DNA from: an uncultured Lachnospiraceae bacterium
GTDB lineage: Bacteria; Bacillota; Clostridia; Lachnospirales; Lachnospiraceae
Length of the DNA: 64,000 bases
Reading direction: 5' to 3'
NCBI GenBank assembly: GCA_947627245.1
Contig: CANQVH010000012.1
Location: forward strand, 1 to 64,000
Part shown: positions 9,058 to 18,384 of the stretch, piece after piece
How positions within the stretch are numbered: position 1 is the stretch's first letter
Layout: each line of letters starts with the position of its first letter
Made by a program: the position numbers and the translations under genes
Notes under the pieces: generated by a model
Told to the model about the DNA's origin: nothing
What the model saw: only the letters and a program-made list of their open reading frames with translations
The model's database searches: none

Positions 9058-10299
9058 ATGTATTTAATAATCTTAAGTCTGAACCCTGCAGATGAAATAT
9101 TTTTATCGAAGGAGATTGTTCACCTGAAGGATAAGTTTGATGTCATTTTTATTTCTCGTGATCGAGACAAATACGATAATGTAACAATCGAAACAAGCGA
9201 CGGAGTAAAATCATATGTTATTGATGATCCTCATGCTGGAAGAACGAGATGGGTGATGCATCTTTTTCTATCTTTATTTAAACCAGAAGTATGGAAAGAC
9301 TTGATTTATTTAATTAGAGAAAAATCATTGTCATTTATTACGGCCAGAAAACTTTTGTTTTATTCGGCTAGTACAGCAATTGATTCCCAAAAAATCATCG
9401 AAGTATTAAAAGAGAATGGAATAGCTTTAAAAGATAAATTTCTGCTGTATTCATATAGAATGAATACCGGAGCTCTAACAATTATTAAAGTGAGAAAGCA
9501 TTTCAATAATGCTAAATGTATCGCTAGAGCACATGGAGTGGATCTTTATGAGTATAGGCACGAAAAGAATTATCTTCCGCTTCGAAGAAAAATACTAGAA
9601 GAATTAGCTGCCTTATATTGTATATCTACTGATGGGAAGAAATATGTTGACCGTTATCAATATGAACATTGTAAGGTAGAAGTTTCACGACTGGGGACAG
9701 TTGATTGTGGGATTGAAAAAATAGATTTTTCAGATGATTTAACCCATAAGCCAATAATTGTTTCGTGCTCCCGTATTTCTCCAGAGAAAAGAATAGAGAA
9801 GATCATTGATGCACTGGCGTTGATTGATGATCAAATCCAGTGGATTCATATTGGAGACGGAGAGGCCTATGATGCATTGAAACAGTATGCACATGAGAAA
9901 CTGGATGTAAAACCCAACGTGAGCTTTGACATGGTTGGCAACATGGAGAATAGAGAGGTTTCCAGATTTTATGAGACTCATTACATTGATGGATTTGTTA
10001 ACGTGAGTTCTGTAGAAGGCATACCGATTTCAATAATGGAGGCCTGTTCGTTCGGCATCCCTATCATTGCAACAAATGTCGGAGGAACAGGAGAGATAGT
10101 AAAAGATAAGTATAATGGATATTTGCTTCCGGCAGATTTTGAAAGTAAGCTACTTGCTTCTACAATTCTATCCGTTATACATAATGAAGCAGATATATTT
10201 AGGATGAGACAAAATGCGAGAAAAGAATGGGAAGAACACTTTAATGAAGAACGAAACTATAAGTTGTTTTCTGAAAAGCTCTCTTTTTTATTTACTTGA
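9058..10299 (+). CDS. GT4-type glycosyltransferase
   Basis: ARAHGVDLYEYRHE, PIIVSCSRISPEKRIEKIIDAL, NVSSVEGIPISIMEACSFGIPIIATNVGGTGEIV. Confidence 0.93.
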   Translation: MYLIILSLNPADEIFLSKEIVHLKDKFDVIFISRDRDKYDNVTIETSDGVKSYVIDDPHAGRTRWVMHLFLSLFKPEVWKDLIYLIREKSLSFITARKLLFYSASTAIDSQKIIEVLKENGIALKDKFLLYSYRMNTGALTIIKVRKHFNNAKCIARAHGVDLYEYRHEKNYLPLRRKILEELAALYCISTDGKKYVDRYQYEHCKVEVSRLGTVDCGIEKIDFSDDLTHKPIIVSCSRISPEKRIEKIIDALALIDDQIQWIHIGDGEAYDALKQYAHEKLDVKPNVSFDMVGNMENREVSRFYETHYIDGFVNVSSVEGIPISIMEACSFGIPIIATNVGGTGEIVKDKYNGYLLPADFESKLLASTILSVIHNEADIFRMRQNARKEWEEHFNEERNYKLFSEKLSFLFT

Positions 10300-10324
10300 A
10301 CATTAAAGGTATGAGGTGGAAATT

Positions 10325-11389
10325 ATGAGACCGTATGACATTGGGATGTTACGGACAAAACCGGTTAGCAAAGCAATTGCTTTTATATATTCAAAGACAT
10401 CAACAGGAAAAAAAGAATTGTCGGAGTTTACCAACCTTTGCGCCCGCCGTTTTCCTATAAAGACGTTTGATCTGAACAAACAGCAGATTCAATCATTATT
10501 TAAAGACTATGCTTATTTACGGTATAAGTTCGGCTTTTCTATGATTGATTACTTTTTGTATGAACTATATAGAGGATCTGAACTGGTAGAAAGTTTGTAC
10601 ATGTCTGATAGAGATAGAATAAAAATCCATTATAAGGTAAATCAATCTGACTACTTGCATTATTTTGGTGATAAAAAGGATTTTTACAATATATTTAAAG
10701 ATTACATGCAGAAGGATTGCATTTTCATTGAAAATGTGAATGACAAATCCAGCTTTGAAAAGTTTGTAGCAGATAAAGACAGGGTTGTTATCAAGCCCAG
10801 AGATGGACAAAGAGGAATTGGCGTGGAAATTGTTCAGGTGAATACTGAAGAACAGATCCAGCAAACTTGGGAAAAATGTCTGCAGGATAGATTGTTAGTA
10901 GAAGGTGTAATTAAGGGGTGCAAAGAGATCCAAACTTTTCATGAACTTTCATTAAATACTATAAGGATTTCAACTGTTTTGGATCCGCAAGGGAAAGCGC
11001 ATATCCTTTCGGCGACTATTCGAACAGGAACTGGTGCTCATGTAGTAGACAATGGTCATTCAGATGGTGTTTATGCTGCCATAGACGTTGATACGGGAAT
11101 GATATCAACAATAGGTTACAATGCGAATGGAGATAGATTCCCAGTACATCCGGATTCCGGCAAAGCTTTTGCAGGTTTTGTTGTTCCTTGTTGGGAACAG
11201 CTCAGAAATAAAGCAATTGAAGTGGCTGAGGTCATTCCTCAAATGAGATATATTGGGTGGGATTGGGTTCTGGATACGAATCATAAATGGCTTTTAATTG
11301 AGGGAAATGAGCCCGGAGGTATTGATGTACATCAGCATCCTGGCTTTGTAATGAAAAAAAGGCAATATATGAAAGAATTGGGGTTATAA
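10325..11389 (+). CDS. Sugar-transfer-associated ATP-grasp protein (copy 3)
   Basis: VVIKPRDGQRGIGVEIV, FHELSLNTIRISTV, YIGWDWVLDTNHKWLLIEGNEPGGID. The ORF track opens at a GTG at 10316; ATG 10325 has a better RBS. Confidence 0.85.
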   Translation: MRPYDIGMLRTKPVSKAIAFIYSKTSTGKKELSEFTNLCARRFPIKTFDLNKQQIQSLFKDYAYLRYKFGFSMIDYFLYELYRGSELVESLYMSDRDRIKIHYKVNQSDYLHYFGDKKDFYNIFKDYMQKDCIFIENVNDKSSFEKFVADKDRVVIKPRDGQRGIGVEIVQVNTEEQIQQTWEKCLQDRLLVEGVIKGCKEIQTFHELSLNTIRISTVLDPQGKAHILSATIRTGTGAHVVDNGHSDGVYAAIDVDTGMISTIGYNANGDRFPVHPDSGKAFAGFVVPCWEQLRNKAIEVAEVIPQMRYIGWDWVLDTNHKWLLIEGNEPGGIDVHQHPGFVMKKRQYMKELGL

Positions 11390-11407
11390 ATGGAGGTGAG
11401 TTGTTAG

Positions 11408-12856
11408 GTGATTAAACTGCGAGAAATGATGTTTGTAGCAGCTTTACTTGTGCTTGGCATGGTAAGCATAGTTCTTAATAATAATGCTACATATTTTTGC
11501 ACACTTATATTATTTGCTGCCGGCTTCGCCTTTTTGCTTAAAGATATGGAGAATAATGTGTTTATGCTTGCCTTCTTGGTTAGCTTTTTCACTTTCCTTT
11601 TAGGATCTGAAGCCTTTTGGCTATTGGGATGGGCAGATAATAAGTATTTATTTCCGCAAAAAGTAAATAATCATGCGTATGTTTCTATTACTATTTCAGT
11701 GATGTTCTTGTTCCTTTCATATATTTTTACTAACGCGCATTTAAGAAAGCGATATCCTATTACTGAAAAAGAAACAGTTTTATCTAAGCGTGTCTTGTCA
11801 ATTAGAAGAGTAAGCTTATTTTTCTATTACGGATTACTTGCTTTTAAGATAATAATCAATCTATCAGAGCTGATTTTTGTTAGGATGTTTAGCTATTCAA
11901 GTTTATATGCAGAATACAATTTTCAAGGTCCAAGTATATTTATAAAATTAGCGGACATGTGCACGTTGTCTTTTTTCGTTTTCCTGGGGACACTTCCTTC
12001 AAAAAAGGAATGTAGAATTCCGGTTTTTTTGTATTTATGTGTAACTGGAATAACCTTCTTCTCAGGAAGAAGAAATGACTTGATAATAGCTTTATTGCTA
12101 GTATTTGTGTACTATTGCATAAGAAATAAGATGAATAGTGGAAACGCGGTGTGGATATCACGAAAGAGAATTTATGTGATTGTTTTACTCATGCCGTTGC
12201 TTCTGAGCCTACTGTCCGCAGTTAGTGGGCTTAGATTAGGGACTCAAGATAATATTTCCATATCGTATTTCAAGGGGATTGGTGATTTCTTCTCCCAGCA
12301 GGGTTTTTCAATTAATATAATCAAATGGGGAAAATCTTTGGAAGACAGTATACCGGATAAAATATATTCATTGGGCCAAACTTACGAATTTTTTACAACT
12401 AAAAATTTCGTGGCCAGGTTACTGTTTGACTTTAAATCTTTTTCTGGACAGACTGTTGAAAGGGCTCTTGAAGGACATAGATTTTCTTACCTTTTGTCAT
12501 ACCTGGTTTTTCCATGGTCATATGAGCATGGATATGGCGTAGGAAGCTGTTATATTGCTGAGGCATACCATGACTTCGGATATTTAGGTATTGCATTAAT
12601 AAACTCTATTTATGGTTTCTTATTCGCAAATTTTAACTACATAAAGTATAGAGGTCCCATTTTCATGGGAATCTCCCTTCTCATGATGCAAAGTCTACTG
12701 ATAGCACCAAGAGCATATGCAGATGGCTTTATTGGTTCGGTGCTGGATTTCTCCAATCTCGAAATATTGTTATTAATATGGGTGATTTCAAAATATTTCG
12801 TCAATCAGCGTAACGGTAGAAACATGATTTCAAGGGAGTCGTATCAAAAAATATGA
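11408..12856 (+). CDS. Wzy-like oligosaccharide repeat-unit polymerase
   Basis: Polytopic membrane protein with FFSGRRNDLIIALLL and GSCYIAEAYHDFGYLGIALINSIYGFLF, placed before a flippase gene. GTG start. Confidence 0.75.
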   Translation: MIKLREMMFVAALLVLGMVSIVLNNNATYFCTLILFAAGFAFLLKDMENNVFMLAFLVSFFTFLLGSEAFWLLGWADNKYLFPQKVNNHAYVSITISVMFLFLSYIFTNAHLRKRYPITEKETVLSKRVLSIRRVSLFFYYGLLAFKIIINLSELIFVRMFSYSSLYAEYNFQGPSIFIKLADMCTLSFFVFLGTLPSKKECRIPVFLYLCVTGITFFSGRRNDLIIALLLVFVYYCIRNKMNSGNAVWISRKRIYVIVLLMPLLLSLLSAVSGLRLGTQDNISISYFKGIGDFFSQQGFSINIIKWGKSLEDSIPDKIYSLGQTYEFFTTKNFVARLLFDFKSFSGQTVERALEGHRFSYLLSYLVFPWSYEHGYGVGSCYIAEAYHDFGYLGIALINSIYGFLFANFNYIKYRGPIFMGISLLMMQSLLIAPRAYADGFIGSVLDFSNLEILLLIWVISKYFVNQRNGRNMISRESYQKI

Positions 12857-14370
12857 ATAACAATAGTAACACAAGAAAATCTTCTTATAATATTGTAACG
12901 GATATTGTAGGAAAGGTGCTTCTTCTTGTCATGAGCATCATAATACCAAAGCTATACATAGACAATTATGGGTCTGACTTAAATGGCTTACTGAACTCGT
13001 TAAATGGTATTTTTGTCTATTTAAATTTGCTTGAGGCTGGCATAGGTAGTGCCTCAATTCAAGCACTGTATAAGCCAATAACGCAAAATGATCATCATAA
13101 AATTAACGAGATTCTTTCTGCAACTAGAGGTTTTTACCTCCGGAACGGTTTTTTCTTCCTTGCTGGTTTAGTTGCTGTATCTTTAGGGTATCCGTCTTTT
13201 GTCCATTCAAGGATCGAGTTTTGGACTATTGTTCTGCTTGTTATTTTAAGCGGCGCACCATATATAGTTAAATTCTTTTTCCAAGGGAAATATACTGTAC
13301 TTTTAACAGCAGACAATAGGCTGTACATTTTAAACGTAGTAACTCATGGCGTTCACATTGCAGCTAACATAATTAAAGCTGTTTTGCTGATCCATCATGT
13401 TAATATCATCTTGGTTCAAGGTGTATTTGCATGCCTGTATCTGCTTCAGGTTATAGTAATAGCCGCTTATGTGAATAAGAATTATAAATATTTATCATTT
13501 TCGGAAACACCTGACAAGCTCGCACTATCTAAGAGCAGGTCGGCATTAATTCATGAATTTGCCTATGTCATCTTCAATAATACCGATGTTCTTTTGCTAA
13601 CATATTTCGCGAACTTAGAAACCGTGAGCGTTTACAGTGTATATAACATGATCTTCGCACAAATTACACTTTTGCTTCAATCAATAACGACCGGAAGTAA
13701 TTCAGGACTAGGTCAGTTGATGGCAACAGATCATGACAGATATAACAGGGTTTTTGAAAGTTTTGAATATACTTTTCAGTGCTTTGCTTGTTTTGTGCTT
13801 ATAAGCGTGGGCGTAATGACACCATCATTTGTTAAACTCTATACGATTAAAGCTACCGATGCCAACTATCTACTACCCGGTTTGGCCCTGTTATTTGCTG
13901 AAATCCAAATTCTCAATTTAATCAGGTGGCCTGGAGTGGGCTCAATTAAAGCGGCGGGATTGTTTAAAGAAACACAGTATAGAGCTCTGGCAGAGGTTTT
14001 CATCAATATTGTCGTATCTATAGTTCTAATACAGAAATACCAGATTTATGGAGTTCTTTTGGGGACGATTGTAGCGCTTCTTTATAGAACTTTTGATGTC
14101 ATAGTGTTTACAAGAAAGTATATATTGGAGACAAGAATTAGTGATGCAATAATAAAGACAGGCGTTTTGCTTATCTTATCAACAGCAATATTACTAGCTG
14201 AAACAAGAGTTAATGTTACATGTAGTGGGTATTTCAGTTTTGTAATTAAGGGTTGTATTGTATTTGCAATAAATATGCTGCTCTTTGTTGTGTATTCATT
14301 GCTGACCAATTTTCGTGGTTTTACCTCAATTATTAGGCTGGTGAAGAGCAGAGTGTTCCACGGAGGGTAA
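12853..14370 (+). CDS. Polysaccharide flippase (Wzx/MATE-like)
   Basis: Polytopic; IVGKVLLLVMSIIIPKLYIDNYGSDLNGLLNSLNGIFVYLNLLEAGIGSASIQALY; overlaps the previous stop. Confidence 0.87.
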   Translation: MNNNSNTRKSSYNIVTDIVGKVLLLVMSIIIPKLYIDNYGSDLNGLLNSLNGIFVYLNLLEAGIGSASIQALYKPITQNDHHKINEILSATRGFYLRNGFFFLAGLVAVSLGYPSFVHSRIEFWTIVLLVILSGAPYIVKFFFQGKYTVLLTADNRLYILNVVTHGVHIAANIIKAVLLIHHVNIILVQGVFACLYLLQVIVIAAYVNKNYKYLSFSETPDKLALSKSRSALIHEFAYVIFNNTDVLLLTYFANLETVSVYSVYNMIFAQITLLLQSITTGSNSGLGQLMATDHDRYNRVFESFEYTFQCFACFVLISVGVMTPSFVKLYTIKATDANYLLPGLALLFAEIQILNLIRWPGVGSIKAAGLFKETQYRALAEVFINIVVSIVLIQKYQIYGVLLGTIVALLYRTFDVIVFTRKYILETRISDAIIKTGVLLILSTAILLAETRVNVTCSGYFSFVIKGCIVFAINMLLFVVYSLLTNFRGFTSIIRLVKSRVFHGG

Positions 14371-14387
14371 TTCATTGATGAAGTGCT

Positions 14388-15266
14388 ATGAAAGAGAAGT
14401 TATACCTTATACCAGCAGATTTTAATCTCACAATCGCTGTAGTCTCCGATATGTATGCAAGAGATGGCTCGGAGGTTATACGATCATTAAAAAATCAAAA
14501 ACCTGATTTGATAGCGATTCCTGGTGATTTCGTCCAGAAAAAAAGACCACAGGAACATGGAAAGATGTTGGATGTTCCAATTGTTGCGTTCCAAAAAAGT
14601 GTAATGCCTTTTCTGACGTTTTGTGCAGAAATGGCCCCTACATATGTTTCACTTGGGAATCATGAAGCTGTTTTGGATGAAGACGATCTTGCACTAGTTG
14701 AGTCTTCTGGGGTTATTGTTTTGGATAATACATTTCGGCGAATTAGCGATGATGTTGTTATCGGAGGACTGACTGCAACCGCTGGTCATGTGTTAAATTA
14801 TAGGGGGTATAAGACGGCATGGATCAGCACCTATGGGCGAACAGAAAGGTATCCAAGCAGAAATAACGAAGAAATGCCGAAATGGTTTGATGTGGAATCA
14901 AAATGGTTAGAAGCATTCGAACAGCAAGACGGGTATAAGATTTTATTAAATCACCATCCCGAATATTGGAGTTTAAGAGAGCCCTATTTATCCGAACGCA
15001 AAATAGATCTTGTATTGTCAGGACATGCTCACGGAGGGCAGATACGTCTTTTTAATAGAGGGTTGTATGCTCCTGGGCAAGGTTTTTTCCCTAAATACAC
15101 AAAAGGATTGTTCACAGGAAAATACGGAAGATTAGTTGTTTCGGCAGGACTGTGCAACACTTCTGGGATACTTCCAAGACTATTTAATCCAACAGAAGTA
15201 GTGTATGTAAAAATTTGCAATAATATGTACCTTAATACGGATGCAAAGAATTCTATGATGTTATAA
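14388..15266 (+). CDS. Calcineurin-like metallophosphoesterase (YkuE-like) with variant D-x-H motif
   Basis: PDLIAIPGDFV, YVSLGNHEAVLD, LLNHHPEYW, LVLSGHAHGGQIRLF; canonical SDxH is SDMY here. Confidence 0.85.
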   Translation: MKEKLYLIPADFNLTIAVVSDMYARDGSEVIRSLKNQKPDLIAIPGDFVQKKRPQEHGKMLDVPIVAFQKSVMPFLTFCAEMAPTYVSLGNHEAVLDEDDLALVESSGVIVLDNTFRRISDDVVIGGLTATAGHVLNYRGYKTAWISTYGRTERYPSRNNEEMPKWFDVESKWLEAFEQQDGYKILLNHHPEYWSLREPYLSERKIDLVLSGHAHGGQIRLFNRGLYAPGQGFFPKYTKGLFTGKYGRLVVSAGLCNTSGILPRLFNPTEVVYVKICNNMYLNTDAKNSMML

Positions 15267-15437
15267 CTAACTGAGAGGTGATGTCATGTTTTAACCTAAC
15301 ATATTTCCTCGAGTTCCGACCACGGCAGGAGTATATATTGTCATTGTCCACAGTATCTGAATTGTATTGAACCACGATATTAAAAAGAAAGGAGATTATG
15401 ATGTTTTTGCTTATATAAACATCATACAAGTTAAGTA

Positions 15438-16397
15438 ATGAAAACTGTAGGTTTTCCCATTAGTCCGAAAGAAAATGAAAATAGAAGAGCAATTGTTCCG
15501 GCAGATATTTCTTGTTTGGAACACCCTGAACTTGTTTATGTGGAAGCAGGATTTGGCACAGTAATTGGCATTTCTAATGAGGAATATGAAGCCACGGGTG
15601 CACATATATGCTCCCACGAAGAAGCCATAAGGCAGGACATTGTCTGTGACCCTAAAATAGGCGATGCTGATTATCTTGAGAAAATGCATGCTGGACAAAC
15701 AATTTTTGGTTGGGTGCATGCGACCCAAAACCGTGACATAACAGATAAGATTATCAATAATAAACTCACTGCCTATGCATGGGAAAACATGTTCGAAATG
15801 GGTAGACATGTTTTCTGGTTTAATAATGAGCTTGCAGGTGAAGCGGCTGTCATCAATGGCTTCCAATGCTATGGACAGCTCCCCTATGGACTGGAGGTTG
15901 CTGTCATCGGTAATGGAAATACAGCTCGCGGCGCTTGCCGCGTACTAAATATGCTTGGCGCTCATGTCATGCAGTACAATAGACGGCAGGAGCAACTACT
16001 TCGCCGGGAAATCAAGAATTATGATGTTATTGTAAACTGCATTCTTTGGGATGTTAATCGTAAGGATCATGTCATTTATAGAACTGATCTTAAACGGATG
16101 AAGAGAAATGCGATGATTATCGATGTTAGCTGTGATCGTCATGGAGGAATCGAAACGAGCGAACCTACAACAATTGAAAATCCGACTTATGTTGTGGATG
16201 GGATTCTCCATTATGCGGTTGATCATACGCCATCGTTCTTCTATAAGACGTTTTCCTTTAACAACTCAAAAATTATATTACCGTATATTCAAGAATTAAT
16301 GAATGGTGAAGAAGGACAAGTTTTGAAGGACTGTTTGATTATTAAAACAGGTGTGATTATTGACCAGGAGATTAACAGATACCAGAATAGGATTTGA
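15438..16397 (+). CDS. N5-(carboxyethyl)ornithine synthase-like opine enzyme (AlaDH/PNT-type fold)
   Basis: MKTVGFPISPKENENRRAIVPADI, VAVIGNGNTARGACRVLNMLGAHV, IIDVSCDRHGGIETSEPTTIENPTYVVDGILHYAVDHTPSFFYKT resemble the lactococcal CEO synthase family. Confidence 0.8.
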   Translation: MKTVGFPISPKENENRRAIVPADISCLEHPELVYVEAGFGTVIGISNEEYEATGAHICSHEEAIRQDIVCDPKIGDADYLEKMHAGQTIFGWVHATQNRDITDKIINNKLTAYAWENMFEMGRHVFWFNNELAGEAAVINGFQCYGQLPYGLEVAVIGNGNTARGACRVLNMLGAHVMQYNRRQEQLLRREIKNYDVIVNCILWDVNRKDHVIYRTDLKRMKRNAMIIDVSCDRHGGIETSEPTTIENPTYVVDGILHYAVDHTPSFFYKTFSFNNSKIILPYIQELMNGEEGQVLKDCLIIKTGVIIDQEINRYQNRI

Positions 16398-16642
16398 GAA
16401 ATGAATAACTGTCCACATGGCACAGTATATGGAGCAATTTCTTGGCAACGTAATTAGTGTCTGCTTGTTAATTAAATAACTATTAAAATGTGACGTAAAT
16501 ACATGACATTTAACCACATATATGATATAATAAGTGCAAAGCTATTTTCCTTTTGAACGAATCAATTTTGCATTTAATAACGAGAAGCGCGTAGAGCGCT
16601 TCGAGTAGTGGGTTTAATTCCCCGCTGCTTGCAGCGGAGGAG

Positions 16643-16671
16643 CCTCCTGTGTATAATAGATACACAGGAGG
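16643..16671 (+). promoter_or_regulatory. Hairpin sequestering the tnpA Shine-Dalgarno
   Basis: Perfect 12-bp stem CCTCCTGTGTAT / ATACACAGGAGG with AATAG loop; AGGAGG lies in the 3' arm, 12 nt before ATG 16684. Confidence 0.75.
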
Positions 16672-16683
16672 ACGGATCACAAA

Positions 16684-17136
16684 ATGTCGGAAAGTGAAAT
16701 TTTACGTGCATCACATAACGTGAGTAATCTGGTTTACCATTTTGTATGCCCGGCAAAATACCGTCGGATTGTATTTACAGATCCGGTGGATGAAACGCTC
16801 GTGCAAATATGCGCGGGCATAGAAGCACGGTATGACTGGATCAGATTTATGGAGATTGGAGCAGATAAGAATCATGTGCATTTTCTGATCCAGTCAACGC
16901 CAACGCATAGTCCGAGCGAGATTATAAAAGTAGTGAAAAGCATAACGGCCCGCAGGATATTTGCCGAGCACCCAGAGGTAAAGAAACAGTTATGGGGAGG
17001 ACAATTATGGTCCGACGGTTATTTTGTCTCAACAGTTGGAAAGAACACCAATGAAGACACGATTGCAAAATATGTCCGGGAGCAAGGTAAACAAGATTAC
17101 GACGGATATAAACAACTTAGAATATTTACAAAGTGA
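16684..17136 (+). CDS. tnpA: IS200/IS605 family Y1 (HUH) transposase TnpA
   Basis: YHFVCPAKYRRIVF, NHVHFLIQSTPTHSPSEIIKVVKSITARRIF, LWGGQLWSDGYFVSTVG. Confidence 0.95.
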   Translation: MSESEILRASHNVSNLVYHFVCPAKYRRIVFTDPVDETLVQICAGIEARYDWIRFMEIGADKNHVHFLIQSTPTHSPSEIIKVVKSITARRIFAEHPEVKKQLWGGQLWSDGYFVSTVGKNTNEDTIAKYVREQGKQDYDGYKQLRIFTK

Positions 17137-17277
17137 TCCGTTGAGCGAAGCGAACTGATACCCCGCTCACGTAGTGAGGCAAGTGTCTAGTGGACACTTG
17201 AGTGCTTGCACCGGGGTAGTTCATTGTATTATTTGCCGAGAAAGATGGAAGATAGTTTGCTGTAGGAGGATAAGAAT

Positions 17278-18384
17278 ATGCACGAGTTTTATCAGAACAT
17301 TGTTCGAAAATACGCAGAAGAATATTATGAGAAAGAGACTGCGAAAGCAGGGATAAATGGTCCATATTTGAAAGAAGAAACTTATGTGCGTACCACGGCA
17401 CACTGGACGGTTACATTTTCCATTATGTATCAGATAACGAAGGAAATGCAATATCGAGACATTGTTGAGAAATTTGCACGAAGTTTAGTACAAACTGTAG
17501 AATAGAGTCCAAATGGGGCTGTTGTTTGCATTCCGGAGGCAAAAGAGCCTTTTTCTCAAACAAATGGATTGATAGGATTGGCATGGCTGGTTGAAGGACT
17601 TGTCGAGGCCTATGAAGTCATAGCAGATCAGGCTCTTTTGGATGCTGCAGAAAGAGTCTTTTTTTCACAGGAGTATGATTTCCGCTTGCATGAATGGAAA
17701 ATGATTGAGCCGGACGGGAGAAAACTGGGTGTTGATAAGCCGTTTAACCACGAATTATGGTTTTGTATGGCGGCGGCAAAGTTGGTTCATCAAAGAGAAA
17801 ATGATGAGATAAGCCGACAAATCACGGACTACATGTTACATATGAAATCGCAGTTTACAGTATACAGAACGGGACTATTATCGCACAATGGGATGAAGAC
17901 TGGTGAGCTGAAAGGGGACTTGAAGGCTTGGTTGCGTAGATTATACTGTGCTGTGGCAAAAAAGGGTATTACTCCTAAAAGAAAAGATAGAATCGAATAC
18001 GAAAGAGCTTATCATTTATTTAGCTTATATGCGTTTGCATGGTTGTACTTGTTTTATCCTGAAGCTGAGATTTTTCACAGTAAAAAATTTGCTCGGCTGA
18101 AACAATTCGGTTTTATAGAAGAAAATTTTGTTTCTTTCCCTCAAAAAAATATTTATGCATATGGTTATAATTCTCCAGCATATGAGCTTCCTTTTGTAGA
18201 GTACGTTTTTAGAACGGGAAGAGACGAACAGTGTGCAGAGCGGTTATTGACCTTGCATCAGCAGTATAATATTGCTCTTGATGATGGCTCTTATACAGAA
18301 AATGTACCTGATGCCATAACTCTCGATGCGCGGATTTATGAAATGATGCAGTATTATAAACTAAAGGAAATATATCATGAATAA
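17278..18384 (+). pseudogene. Six-hairpin glycosidase-like protein gene with in-frame TAG at 17503-17505
   Basis: ORFs 17278-17505 and 17569-18384 share one frame. Read-through gives ...SLVQTVE*SPNGAVVCIPEAKEPFSQTNGLIGLAWLVEGLVEAYEV. Product class is tentative. Confidence 0.65.

Larger units (their letters stand above)
16570..17225 (+). mobile_element. IS200/IS605-type insertion sequence (boundaries approximate)
   Basis: Y1 transposase flanked by subterminal hairpins GAAGCGC-GTAGA-GCGCTTC (16584-16602) and CAAGTGTC-TAGTG-GACACTTG (17180-17200). Confidence 0.85.
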
